Origin: Nitrincola alkalisediminis
GTDB lineage: Bacteria; Pseudomonadota; Gammaproteobacteria; Pseudomonadales; Balneatricaceae
NCBI RefSeq assembly: GCF_009821115.1
Contig: NZ_VYTY01000001.1
Coordinates: 558,001 to 622,000, forward strand
Direction: 5' to 3'
Length of the DNA stretch: 64,000 nt
How positions within the stretch are numbered: position 1 is the first letter of the stretch; every line of letters begins with the position of its first letter. The notes under the pieces are model-generated. The model saw nothing but the letters and a program-made list of their open reading frames with translations. It searched no databases and was not told the origin of the DNA. The position numbers and the translations under genes were made by a program. Positions 36,234-45,010 of the stretch are shown here, in pieces.

Positions 36234-38354
36234 ATGCGTTTGCTAGATGAGTCAATAAAAACAACGATCCAACAGACGTACTCGCGTTTTTTGGAAAGCC
36301 GTGGTTTGCGTGCGCGTTCTGCTCAAAAACAAATGATTGCAGCTGTTGCAAGGACATTGGGCAGTATTCGTTTTGATGATCAAGGTAAACGCCTTGGGGA
36401 AGCGCATGTTGCTGTTATAGAAGCCGGAACCGGAACAGGTAAGACGATTGCCTACCTCTTAGCAACCTTGCCAATTGCAAAAGCCAAAGGGTTAAAATTA
36501 ATTGTTTCGACGGCTACCGTTGCCCTTCAGGAACAGTTAGTGAACAAAGACCTTCCCGAGCTGTTGCAGCACTCAGGCCTTGAGTTTCGTTACACGCTTG
36601 CAAAAGGGCGGGGGCGATACTTGTGCTTGTCTAAAGCTGAGCAATTGTTGGAACAGCAGCAGGTGATGGGGCAAATGGCGCTCTATGCGGATGAAATTGA
36701 GCAGCGTCTTGAACCTCAGGTCTTGGCGGATGTTCAAGGCTTAATGGAAGTCTATGCGACAGGGCAGTGGGATGGTGATCGTGATCGATTAGAGAAAGCC
36801 GTTCCTGATGATCGTTGGCAGTTGCTCACGAGTGATCATATGCAATGCACCAATCGGCGTTGCTTGAACTTCAGTGTATGTCCCTTTTATCGTGCCCGCG
36901 AGAGTATGGATGAGGCGGATCTGATTATTGCAAACCACGATTTGGTTTTGGCCGATTTATCCTTGGGCGGGGGAGCGATTCTTCCTGAGCCCGGTAAAAC
37001 GCTTTATGTGTTTGATGAAGGCCACCACCTTGCCGATAAAGCAGGGAGTCATTTTTCCTATGCGATGCGTATTGAGAGCAGTATTCGATTGCTGGCGAAC
37101 TTAGAAAAAAAACTACTGCAATTTAATGAGCAAGCACGAGTTCCCTTAATTGAAGATTTAGTGAGTCGTTTTCATCAACCCGTGAGTGATTTACTTTTAG
37201 TCTTGGGAACATTTAAAGATTTAGTCCAAGTACTCGCCTATAATGACGACACAGGGCGGTTGCCGCGGCATCGGTTTGTAGGTGGGCGGCAACCAGATGA
37301 CTGGCTTGGTCCTGCAAAAGAGTTGTCCATGGGGTGTGCTCGTCTAGAAACCCTGTTTGAGCAGTTAGTGGGTGTGCTCAAAGATGCAATGGAGGGCAGC
37401 ATCAAAGACATAGACCGACGTCTCGCAGAGGGGCTGTTTCCGCTGATGGGGATGTTCTGGGGGCGTATTCAGCAGATTGGCTGGCTGGCCGATTCCTATG
37501 CTAAAGTGGATGCAGAAGGAAAAACGCCTGTGGCGCGTTGGGTGGTTAAACATGACTCGGCGGGTTATACCGATTATGAGTGCTGCAGTAGCCCGGTATC
37601 CGTTGCCGCAACCCTAAAAGAGCATCTTTGGAATCCATGCTTTGGTGCGGTTTTGACCTCCGCGACCTTAACATCTTTGGGTAATTTTGATCGGGTGAAA
37701 ATAGGGTTAGGATTACCCTTTGAAAGTCATTTTTTGCAGTTGAACAGCCCCTTTGACTATTTCAATGCGGCCACTTTAGAGATCCCGTCGATGAGGAGCG
37801 ATCCCAGTTCTGTCGCAGAGCATACGGAGGAGGTGGCAGACTTTCTTAAGCAATATCTGATAAATACGAAGGCTGTGTTGGTTTTATTCAGTTCTTGGAA
37901 GCAAATGCTGACAGTGCTTGATAGAATGGATGAAACAATAAAGAATAGACTGATGGCGCAAGGTGATTACCCTAAGTCTGAAATCATTCGTCGGCATCGT
38001 GAGCGTATCGATCAGGGGTTAGACAGTGTGATTTTTGGGTTGGCCTCTTTTGCAGAAGGTGTAGATTTACCTGGAGATTATTTAACCGATGTGGTCATTA
38101 CCAAATTGCCGTTTAGTGTGCCAGACGATCCCGTCGACGCCACAATGTCGGAATGGATAGAGCAAAATGGCGGTAACGCTTTCATTCAATGGACGATTCC
38201 AGCCGCTTCAATGCGTTTGACACAGGCCGTTGGTCGCTTGTTGCGCAGCGAGCAAGATCAAGGACGAGTGATCATTTTAGATAGACGTTTGGTTACAAAG
38301 CGCTATGGTCGACAGTTGTTGAACGCACTGCCGCCCTTTCGTCAAATATTTTAG
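36234..38354 (+). CDS. dinG: ATP-dependent DNA helicase DinG
   Basis: SOS-induced XPD-like 5'-3' helicase acting on R-loops, D-loops and forks, 706 residues. Walker A VIEAGTGTGKTIAYLL is near residue 63. Iron-sulfur cysteines are spread over RYLCLSK and HMQCTNRRCLNFSVCPFY. The DEAH-type box is VFDEGHHL, and C-terminal motifs V/VI are FGLASFAEGVDLPGD and QAVGRLLRSEQDQGR. Divergent from lexA with a LexA box in its promoter. Confidence 0.95.
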   Translation: MRLLDESIKTTIQQTYSRFLESRGLRARSAQKQMIAAVARTLGSIRFDDQGKRLGEAHVAVIEAGTGTGKTIAYLLATLPIAKAKGLKLIVSTATVALQEQLVNKDLPELLQHSGLEFRYTLAKGRGRYLCLSKAEQLLEQQQVMGQMALYADEIEQRLEPQVLADVQGLMEVYATGQWDGDRDRLEKAVPDDRWQLLTSDHMQCTNRRCLNFSVCPFYRARESMDEADLIIANHDLVLADLSLGGGAILPEPGKTLYVFDEGHHLADKAGSHFSYAMRIESSIRLLANLEKKLLQFNEQARVPLIEDLVSRFHQPVSDLLLVLGTFKDLVQVLAYNDDTGRLPRHRFVGGRQPDDWLGPAKELSMGCARLETLFEQLVGVLKDAMEGSIKDIDRRLAEGLFPLMGMFWGRIQQIGWLADSYAKVDAEGKTPVARWVVKHDSAGYTDYECCSSPVSVAATLKEHLWNPCFGAVLTSATLTSLGNFDRVKIGLGLPFESHFLQLNSPFDYFNAATLEIPSMRSDPSSVAEHTEEVADFLKQYLINTKAVLVLFSSWKQMLTVLDRMDETIKNRLMAQGDYPKSEIIRRHRERIDQGLDSVIFGLASFAEGVDLPGDYLTDVVITKLPFSVPDDPVDATMSEWIEQNGGNAFIQWTIPAASMRLTQAVGRLLRSEQDQGRVIILDRRLVTKRYGRQLLNALPPFRQIF

Positions 38355-38393
38355 CCAAACGCCCGTAACTTAATTAGATAGATAACAGTAGGC

Positions 38394-40214
38394 ATGACTT
38401 TGAATACAGACGTTAACCTTTCCGAGTCCAGTGAAAACACCTCGAACACTCACCGTAAACCGCGTCGTAAACGCCGTGATCCGCGGTCCGAGGGTGCAAA
38501 AAAATGGACTCCTAAAGAGTTCGTTGTTCCTGAGGTGCTAGATAAAAAGCGATTTCATGACTTTAATCTGCCGGACGATCTTATGCATGCGATCGCGGAT
38601 CTTGGTTTTGAGTACACAACACCGATCCAGGCGGCCACAATCGAATTGGCTTTACAGGGTAAGGATCTTATTGCGAAGGCTCAGACGGGAACGGGGAAGA
38701 CGGCTTCATTTTTGATTGGTATTATTACGGACCTACTGGATTATCCTTTACCTCAACCTCGAAAGTTAGCAGAGCCACGAGCACTGATTATTGCCCCCAC
38801 ACGAGAGCTTGCCTTGCAAATTGCGGCCGATGCAGAGGCATTAACAACGCACACTGATTTGAATGTTGTGGCGTTAGTCGGTGGAATGGATTTCGATAAG
38901 CAGCGAAAATCTCTATCTGCCAATCCAGTGGATATTGTTGTCGCAACTCCCGGGCGTTTAATTGATTTTGTTAAGTCAAAAGACATCGACTTGTATCAAG
39001 TTGAAGTGTTAGTACTCGATGAAGCCGATAGAATGCTTAGCATGGGCTTTATTCCTGACGTCAGAACCATTATTCGCCATACTCCTCGCAAAGGGCCGGA
39101 GCGTCAAACCTTGCTTTACAGTGCCACTTTCTCAGACGACATCATGCGTTTAGCACGTCAATGGACGGTTGACCCCGTGCAAATTGAAATCGAATCGGAT
39201 GCTCAAGTGTCTGATACCATCAGCCAGAAAGTGTTTCTTGTGGCGTCGGAAGACAAGTATAAACTGTTGCGTAATTATCTGCGGTTAAATCAGATTGAGC
39301 GTGCTATCGTGTTTGGCAATCGTCGCCATGAAACGCGTGCCTTAGCAGAAAAACTGCAGAAGGATGGCCATAAGGCTGCGCTGATGTCGGGTGAAATTCC
39401 CCAGAATAAGCGTGTAAAAACGCTGGAAGATTTCCGTAATGGCAAGATCCAAGTCTTAGTTGCGACCGATGTGGCGGGGCGTGGTATTCATATTGATGGT
39501 GTGACGCATGTCATTAACTATCAATTACCAGAAGATGCCGACGATTACGTGCATCGTATAGGCCGAACAGGCCGCGCTGGAGCACAGGGCACCTCTATTT
39601 GTTTTGCGTGTGAAAATGATTCCTTCCTGATTTCGGAAGTTGAAATGGGAACGGGTGTTAAACTTGAGTGTATCCACCCAAGTCCAGAACTCTTGGAAGA
39701 TCCTGATGCGTTTAAGTTACGCTCTGAGGTGTCTGAAATATCTGAGGTGTCTGAAGTGTCTGAGGTATCTGAGGTATCTGATATAGATGGTGCTCCTGAA
39801 TCTTCACCGCCCGAAATAGAAACGACACAGCCTGAGCTTCCGATAGAGGAGCAGCAGGATGAAACGTTGAAAGAGACGATTGTGCCAGTGGAAACCGAGG
39901 TTGCTGCTGATGAAGCCGCTAAAGTGGCTCAGGCATTGGTTGACGAGTCACCGGAAGTATCTGTAGATGCCGCCACGCTTACCGAAACACTAGAACCCAT
40001 GGAGGAGGCTGCAAAAGCAGAGAACCCCACCAGTGCGCCAATTCTAAACGATGCGTCGAGGGTTGAAGCGTTGCCGAACTCAGACGTATCAGACGTGCCA
40101 CAGGTTTCAACACCTGATGAAATGATTGCGCAGTCGGCGGAACCTGACCCTGAGTGGCGAGTCGAAAATACGTCTGAACAGGCATCAGATCCCAGCAAGC
40201 CACCCGTATCTTGA
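38394..40214 (+). CDS. rhlB: DEAD-box RNA helicase, RhlB-like, with acidic repeat tail
   Basis: ATP-dependent RNA helicase of the RhlB group, 606 residues. A basic N-terminal extension ([15 protein letters not shown]) precedes the Q motif [12 protein letters not shown], Walker [26 protein letters not shown] box [11 protein letters not shown] and the C-terminal [13 protein letters not shown]. After about residue 430 comes an acidic, low-complexity tail of about 170 residues that opens with seven 9-base repeats coding SEV/SEI/SDI units. The tail is far longer than in E. coli RhlB (421 residues). The core is secure; the tail's role is unknown. Confidence 0.9.
   Translation: MTLNTDVNLSESSENTSNTHRKPRRKRRDPRSEGAKKWTPKEFVVPEVLDKKRFHDFNLPDDLMHAIADLGFEYTTPIQAATIELALQGKDLIAKAQTGTGKTASFLIGIITDLLDYPLPQPRKLAEPRALIIAPTRELALQIAADAEALTTHTDLNVVALVGGMDFDKQRKSLSANPVDIVVATPGRLIDFVKSKDIDLYQVEVLVLDEADRMLSMGFIPDVRTIIRHTPRKGPERQTLLYSATFSDDIMRLARQWTVDPVQIEIESDAQVSDTISQKVFLVASEDKYKLLRNYLRLNQIERAIVFGNRRHETRALAEKLQKDGHKAALMSGEIPQNKRVKTLEDFRNGKIQVLVATDVAGRGIHIDGVTHVINYQLPEDADDYVHRIGRTGRAGAQGTSICFACENDSFLISEVEMGTGVKLECIHPSPELLEDPDAFKLRSEVSEISEVSEVSEVSEVSDIDGAPESSPPEIETTQPELPIEEQQDETLKETIVPVETEVAADEAAKVAQALVDESPEVSVDAATLTETLEPMEEAAKAENPTSAPILNDASRVEALPNSDVSDVPQVSTPDEMIAQSAEPDPEWRVENTSEQASDPSKPPVS
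39723..39785 (+). repeat. Seven tandem 9-bp repeats inside rhlB
   Basis: The unit TCTGAGGTG and close variants (TCTGAAATA, TCTGAAGTG, TCTGAGGTA, TCTGATATA) repeats seven times in frame, coding Ser-Glu/Asp-Val/Ile. In-frame copy-number change would lengthen or shorten the tail without breaking the gene. Confidence 0.85.
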
Positions 40215-40226
40215 TGAGATTGTCCT

Positions 40227-40454
40227 ATGGCAGAGGTTGAAGATAAACATAAACTGCATGTGTTAAGCCGTGTAGTCGGTGTCGCGTTAAGTGCATTTTT
40301 CGCAGCCGTTGGCGTTGCGGGATATCAACGTACCCAAGATGTGATGCAGCTGTTGTTGTTTCTCGGTCTAGCATTTGTGGCATTTCTTTTGGTTAAGTTA
40401 TTGTTTATGGGTATTGGTCGGTTGTTAGACCAACTGGATCAGACATCCAAGTAA
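40227..40454 (+). CDS. Hypothetical small membrane protein
   Basis: 75 residues with two hydrophobic helices (about 13-33 and 39-61) and short charged ends. It sits 12 bases after rhlB and shortly before gpsA on the same strand. No family recognised. Confidence 0.6.
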   Translation: MAEVEDKHKLHVLSRVVGVALSAFFAAVGVAGYQRTQDVMQLLLFLGLAFVAFLLVKLLFMGIGRLLDQLDQTSK

Positions 40455-40472
40455 GGTGAAGGAGTGGTTACG

Positions 40473-41510
40473 TTGATTCAATCCAATCAGCCAATTGCAG
40501 TGCTCGGCGGAGGGAGTTTTGGCACTGTCATTGCGAACATGATGGCGGAAAAAAATCTACCCGTTCGTTTGTGGATGCGAGATCAAGAAAAAGCCGACGT
40601 GCTTAATTCAACACGAGAGAATGCGCGTTATTTGCCAGGCTACTCTTTAGCGCCGTCGTTAGAGGCAACGGCGGATCTTGCCTATGCTTTGGAGTCGGCA
40701 CGGCTTGTCTTTGTTTCGATCCCGAGCAGTGCCTTTCGCAGTGTCGTGGCTGAAGCGGCACCCTATCTGCGTGATGGGCAGTTGCTGGTGAGCACAACAA
40801 AGGGGATAGAAGCGGATACTTTTTGCTTAATGAGCGAAATCCTAAAGCAAGAAGTCCCCAATGCCAACGTTGGCGTTTTGAGTGGGCCAAACTTAGCCAA
40901 AGAAATTGCCCAGAGGCAGTTGGCGGCAACGGTGATCGCCAGTGAAGATGAAGAGGTCAGGACGCAGGTACAGGCCTTATTGCACTGTCCATATTTTAGA
41001 GTCTATGCCAGTACAGACACCTATGGTGTAGAGCTAGGGGGAACGTTAAAAAATATTTATGCCATTGCTGCGGGGCTTAGTGCAGCATTAGGTATGGGTG
41101 AAAACACTCGAAGTATGTTGGTGACACGGTCTCTGGCTGAAATGAGCCGTTTTGCGGTGTCCATGGGTGCAAATCCGATGACGTTTTTAGGGCTTGCCGG
41201 GGTAGGTGATCTAATTGTGACCTGTATGTCGCCTTTAAGTCGTAATTACCGAGTGGGGTATGCATTAGGTGAAGGAAAAAGTCTAGATGAGGCAGTTTCC
41301 GTCCTTGGTGAAGTGGCTGAAGGCGTGAATACCCTCAAGCAAGTTCGTGATAAATCAATCGAAAAAGACATTTACATGCCGTTAGTGTGTGGACTGTATG
41401 ATGTTGTTTTCAAAGGTCTACCTGTTAAGGAAGTGGCGCGTAACATGATGTTAAATGTGCAAAGTACAGATGTTGAGTTTGTGTTAGCGCGCAGTGAGGT
41501 GCCTCGTTGA
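40473..41510 (+). CDS. gpsA: Glycerol-3-phosphate dehydrogenase [NAD(P)+]
   Basis: Reduces dihydroxyacetone phosphate to sn-glycerol 3-phosphate for phospholipid synthesis, 345 residues. The N-terminal Rossmann loop [17 protein letters not shown] is followed by [20 protein letters not shown], the catalytic Lys in [15 protein letters not shown], and [13 protein letters not shown] at 40464 touches the AAGGAG ribosome site directly and is unlikely. The TTG at 40473 lies nine bases after that site and gives the normal amino end. Confidence 0.95.
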   Translation: MIQSNQPIAVLGGGSFGTVIANMMAEKNLPVRLWMRDQEKADVLNSTRENARYLPGYSLAPSLEATADLAYALESARLVFVSIPSSAFRSVVAEAAPYLRDGQLLVSTTKGIEADTFCLMSEILKQEVPNANVGVLSGPNLAKEIAQRQLAATVIASEDEEVRTQVQALLHCPYFRVYASTDTYGVELGGTLKNIYAIAAGLSAALGMGENTRSMLVTRSLAEMSRFAVSMGANPMTFLGLAGVGDLIVTCMSPLSRNYRVGYALGEGKSLDEAVSVLGEVAEGVNTLKQVRDKSIEKDIYMPLVCGLYDVVFKGLPVKEVARNMMLNVQSTDVEFVLARSEVPR

Positions 41511-41547
41511 TTGGTGTCTTTACTGAAGCCTCTTAATAAGGATATTC

Positions 41548-42402
41548 ATGCAAGAAACCCACTTTAAATTGCCACATATCACCTTGTCAGCACTGGTCCA
41601 AGGTGAGCCGGGGTCGCCCCCGGTTCTCGCACTACATGGTTGGTTGGACAATGCGGCAAGCTTTAGAGCGCTTGCTAGGCATTTGCCTCAGGTCAACCTG
41701 ATTGCAGTTGATCTAGCAGGTCATGGTTTTTCGGAGCATCGACCCAAAGGCGTTCCCTATTACCTTTGGGATAATGTTACAGATATCATGGCGTTAGCGG
41801 ATCACTTGGGCCTTGATCGCTTTCATTTACTTGGGCATTCCATGGGCGCGTCCGTCTGTAGCTTAATTGCATCGCTATTTCCTGAGCGAGTGTTATCGGT
41901 GAGCCTGCTTGATGGTATTGCGCCATTAACAGATGAACCTGCCGATTTACCTAAGCTGATGGCGCTAGCTATGCAGCAATATCAACGCGTATCGCAAAAG
42001 CGTTCTGTCGGTTATTCCCGCTTTGAGGATGCAATTGAGGCCAGAATGCAAGGGCGTTTGCCTTTGCCTGATCAAGTGTCTGCCGTGGCGCTGCTCAAAC
42101 GTGCGCTGACGATGCGAGGTCAGCGTTGGTATTGGCATACGGATCCAAGATTACGTTTGGCATCCGTTTTACGCTTGTCGAATGCCCAAGTTCAGGCTTT
42201 ACTAAAACATATTCAGGCGCCCGTGTTGGTATGTCTAGCTGAGAATGGAATCGCAACAGAGGTAACCTATTCCCTTATAAAACTCGTACCTAATCACCGA
42301 ATAGACGTTAAAGCTGGCCAACACCATTTTCACATGAAAAATGAAACGGCTGCGCAATTAGCGTGTCTTATAAATGAACATATTACGACTGCAATACGTT
42401 GA
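41548..42402 (+). CDS. Alpha/beta hydrolase
   Basis: 284-residue hydrolase of the alpha/beta fold. The oxyanion strand is LALHGWLDNAASF, the nucleophile elbow LLGHSMGASV with Ser, an acid follows the LVCLAENG strand and the C-terminal His is in KAGQHHFHM. Resembles serine hydrolases often annotated near gpsA in pseudomonads. Substrate unknown; cytoplasmic. Confidence 0.85.
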   Translation: MQETHFKLPHITLSALVQGEPGSPPVLALHGWLDNAASFRALARHLPQVNLIAVDLAGHGFSEHRPKGVPYYLWDNVTDIMALADHLGLDRFHLLGHSMGASVCSLIASLFPERVLSVSLLDGIAPLTDEPADLPKLMALAMQQYQRVSQKRSVGYSRFEDAIEARMQGRLPLPDQVSAVALLKRALTMRGQRWYWHTDPRLRLASVLRLSNAQVQALLKHIQAPVLVCLAENGIATEVTYSLIKLVPNHRIDVKAGQHHFHMKNETAAQLACLINEHITTAIR

Positions 42403-42433
42403 ACCTATGTCTCTAAAAACAACAGGGGTTGTT

Positions 42434-43375
42434 ATGCAAATCTTACGTTATGTGTTAGTGGTGAGCCTTTTTTCAGTTTTGAGCTGCTCTTCGGTGTTTG
42501 CGCAGCAACCTTCGGGTTTGCCTGACTGGTTTCAAGTCTTTCCTTTGTCCTCTCTTGAGATGAGAACTCAAAAGAATGAGCCCGACTATTTGTTGGCGTT
42601 GAGTCAGATTACACGGATACAGGGCTTATTAAGAACGCAAAATGAACGACGTCTCAATGGGACATTAATTCGACATACATGGCAGTTAGCTGCAGGTCAT
42701 GGGCCCGAACAAGGATTCGATCATGTCAAGCAGCAGTTGATAGCACAGGGGGCAAACATACTCTATGAATGTAGCTCTCGACAATGCGGTGCCAGCAATT
42801 TGTGGGCCAACCAAATATTTGGTTATGCCAATTTATTAGGTGTCGATAGCAGTCAATACTACCTTGCAGCTGAAGTCGAAGCAGGGCACATGGCTCTTTA
42901 TGCTGTTCGTAGAGGTAATGGGCGAGTGTATTTACATTTGGACTATATAGTGGATCCAAGCCAACCCGCAGCTTCCCAAGCTGTGGCTCCAGAACCTCAA
43001 GTTAGCGACAGGGATATTCGTTCGGAGGCGCCTGAGAGCTCATCCGATGTTTCGTGGTTAAGGTTGATGGAGTCACAGGGCTTTGCTCAGCTGCCAGGTT
43101 GGCCCGATAGGGCAGAGGATGCAAAAGCGTCGTTAAAAGACTATTTGGACCAACATCCCACGCAACGTTTACGAGTTGTATTGCACCGAGCTAGCTTTTC
43201 AACCGAGCCTCTTTTGACTCAAACCAATGCTGAAGCGCAAGCCTTCTTAAGCGCTCTTGTCAATTTGGGTATTAATATTGACCGAATCGACATATATGGA
43301 GCAGGATCTTTAGCGCCTGAAGCGTGGCAGGGCAGAACCTCTTCTGCAACCGTTATGGTTATTAAAGAAGATTAG
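42434..43375 (+). CDS. DUF4892-like exported protein
   Basis: About 313 residues from the chosen ATG. The signal peptide MQILRYVLVVSLFSVLSCSSVFAQ precedes a segment (WFQVFPLSSLEMRTQKNEPDYLLALSQI) that I associate with DUF4892 proteins. The C-terminal part (about 200-313) looks like an OmpA-type peptidoglycan-binding fold (LRVVLHRASFS...INIDRIDIYGAGSLAPEA). The frame extends upstream to 42374, but only the start at 42434 gives a signal peptide at the amino end. Role unknown. Confidence 0.7.
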   Translation: MQILRYVLVVSLFSVLSCSSVFAQQPSGLPDWFQVFPLSSLEMRTQKNEPDYLLALSQITRIQGLLRTQNERRLNGTLIRHTWQLAAGHGPEQGFDHVKQQLIAQGANILYECSSRQCGASNLWANQIFGYANLLGVDSSQYYLAAEVEAGHMALYAVRRGNGRVYLHLDYIVDPSQPAASQAVAPEPQVSDRDIRSEAPESSSDVSWLRLMESQGFAQLPGWPDRAEDAKASLKDYLDQHPTQRLRVVLHRASFSTEPLLTQTNAEAQAFLSALVNLGINIDRIDIYGAGSLAPEAWQGRTSSATVMVIKED

Positions 43376-43402
43376 CTTCTCTCGCTATTGGTTTTTAAGC
43401 TG

Positions 43403-43434
43403 AAGCGATCTTGTTGTCCGTGTTAAGATCGCTT
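43403..43434. terminator. Bidirectional hairpin between DUF4892 and smr genes
   Basis: A perfect 10-bp stem (AAGCGATCTT / AAGATCGCTT) with a 12-base loop lies between convergent genes and overlaps the last codons of the smr gene. Terminator likely. Confidence 0.55.
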
Positions 43435-43980
43435 ATCTTTGTTGCGCTTCAAGAGAACGTAAACAGCGCCAGTGCCACCGTCTTTTGGTTGGGCTGATGT
43501 AAATGCCAACACCTGAGGGATTTGTTGTAACCAATCATTCACGCACGACTTGATCATCGCCGCTTGCCCACCTTCACTATAGGCTTTGCCATGTACAACG
43601 ATGACGCATTGATGTTCAAGTCGAATAGCATCGCGAATAAATCGGCTGAGCTCATCACGGGCTTCATCAATTGAAAAGCCATGCAAGTCAATGCCTTGCT
43701 CCCAAGGGATATGGCCTTGACGCAGTTTTTTGATGCGGTTGATCTGTACACCGGGCACAGCAAAAATCAACTCTTCTTCTGACTCTACCAGCTTAGAGAC
43801 CTCTGAGGACAAGCCATCGACAAGCGATTCCTCTTCTTTGCTTGCCACCCAACGACGATACGCCAGCTTCGGGTCTTTGCGAGCTGAAAAAGAGGGACGT
43901 AAATCGGCTTTGGTATTTTGTATGGGTTTGACGTCGGACATCAAACGTGCAAAATCGGGTTCATCATCAGTACGGGGCAT
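43423..43980 (-). CDS. Smr-domain protein
   Basis: 185 residues. The C-terminal Smr domain (about 100-185) has the LDxHG-type motif IDLHGFSIDEARDEL, VVHGKAYSEGG and FTSAQPKDGGTGAVYVLL. The N-terminal part is charged and unordered. Smr proteins of this type (YdaL/SmrA) have nicking or RNA endonuclease activity. Its own role is unknown. Confidence 0.88.
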   Translation of the reverse strand: MPRTDDEPDFARLMSDVKPIQNTKADLRPSFSARKDPKLAYRRWVASKEEESLVDGLSSEVSKLVESEEELIFAVPGVQINRIKKLRQGHIPWEQGIDLHGFSIDEARDELSRFIRDAIRLEHQCVIVVHGKAYSEGGQAAMIKSCVNDWLQQIPQVLAFTSAQPKDGGTGAVYVLLKRNKDKRS

Positions 43981-44172
43981 CTTCTACAACTCTGTCATCG
44001 CATTTAAACACTTAATTCTACTGCATAAGGTCGGGTATCAAAAGGGTGAGGGTGGGCAATAATCTTTCGCTCTTTAACAAAACGCATTTATACAACACAG
44101 TAACACAGAGAGCTTTCGTACTAGGGGGCAATCAATAGCAGCAACCCAAAATACAGTACCCGTAACATTTCC

Positions 44173-44946
44173 TCATGTAATTGCAGAGGCACCTGTAAGG
44201 GGGGTTAAATTCAGGTGGCGGTATCGCTGATAAATGTCTGCCAGTTCATTCAGGTTTGATTGATGTTTATCCATCCATGCCAGCATCTCAGTTGGCAAAC
44301 TTCGAGTATTACCCCAGTCGATACCATAACCATCTGGCATAAATAGCGGGGCAAAGAGTGCGGCGGCTGTCAGGTCAGCACGGGAAAAGTGATCTCCTGC
44401 TAGGTAGCGTCCTGAACGATATATCTCACTGATTTCACCTAAACTGCTTTCAATTGTCTGGCGCGCGGTGTCGGCATTGGCCGCATTAATACGCATTTTT
44501 TTGCGCATCACCTGCGCTATTTTTGGAAACAGCAGTCGGAATAGCCAGCGTTTGTAAGCCGGTGAGCCTGTTGTCAGCCAGGGAACCAGAATGTTTGGTC
44601 GATCAAGCAGAAAATGATAGGCAAAGACCCGCACAGCGGTACCCACTTCAGTATCCAGTCGCGACTCCCAGTGCTGGATTTGCTGTATTTCAGACTCACT
44701 GCTCTGAACCAGAGGGGGCTGCAAACGATCAAGATAGTCCAAAATAGCCGCAGATCCCTGAATGATCTGTTCACCCTGTACCAGAAGTGGAAGGGCTGTC
44801 GAGCGGGATAACTGGCTTATCCGTTTGATATGGAAACCGGGTATCAGGTTACAGGTTTTGTAGTCGAGTCCTTTCAGATCGAGCGCCCAGCGTACCTTCT
44901 CACAATAATGTGAAATAGGAAATTGATAGAGGGTGATGTCAGTCAT
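44173..44946 (-). CDS. Glutathione S-transferase family protein
   Basis: 257 residues. The N-terminal thioredoxin-like domain starts ITLYQFPISHYCEKVRWALDLKGL, with the Ser/Cys site near residue 12-15, and STALPLLVQGEQIIQGSAAILDYLD holds the glutathione gamma-Glu contact. The all-helical C-terminal domain shows GRYLAGDHFSRADLTAAALFAPL. Substrate unknown. Upstream of this gene relative to the smr gene is about 190 bases with nothing recognisable. Confidence 0.88.
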   Translation of the reverse strand: MTDITLYQFPISHYCEKVRWALDLKGLDYKTCNLIPGFHIKRISQLSRSTALPLLVQGEQIIQGSAAILDYLDRLQPPLVQSSESEIQQIQHWESRLDTEVGTAVRVFAYHFLLDRPNILVPWLTTGSPAYKRWLFRLLFPKIAQVMRKKMRINAANADTARQTIESSLGEISEIYRSGRYLAGDHFSRADLTAAALFAPLFMPDGYGIDWGNTRSLPTEMLAWMDKHQSNLNELADIYQRYRHLNLTPLTGASAIT

Positions 44947-45010
44947 GCTTTAAAGTCCGGTTTTGTATGCCAATTTTGGGGTTCTAATACTTGATCCAGA
45001 GTGTTGCTGG

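Noticed and set aside
39723-39785. CRISPR-like repeat array
   Set aside because: The units are 9-bp, contiguous and in frame with coding sequence; no spacers.
39929-40203. Open frames on the minus strand opposite the rhlB tail
   Set aside because: They are shadows produced by the low-complexity acidic repeat coding on the plus strand.
40464-40466. GTG start of gpsA
   Set aside because: It directly abuts the AAGGAG ribosome site, leaving no spacing. The TTG at 40473 is correctly spaced.
43981-44172. tRNA or small-RNA gene
   Set aside because: No cloverleaf or T-loop sequence and no terminator-like stem; nothing supportable seen.
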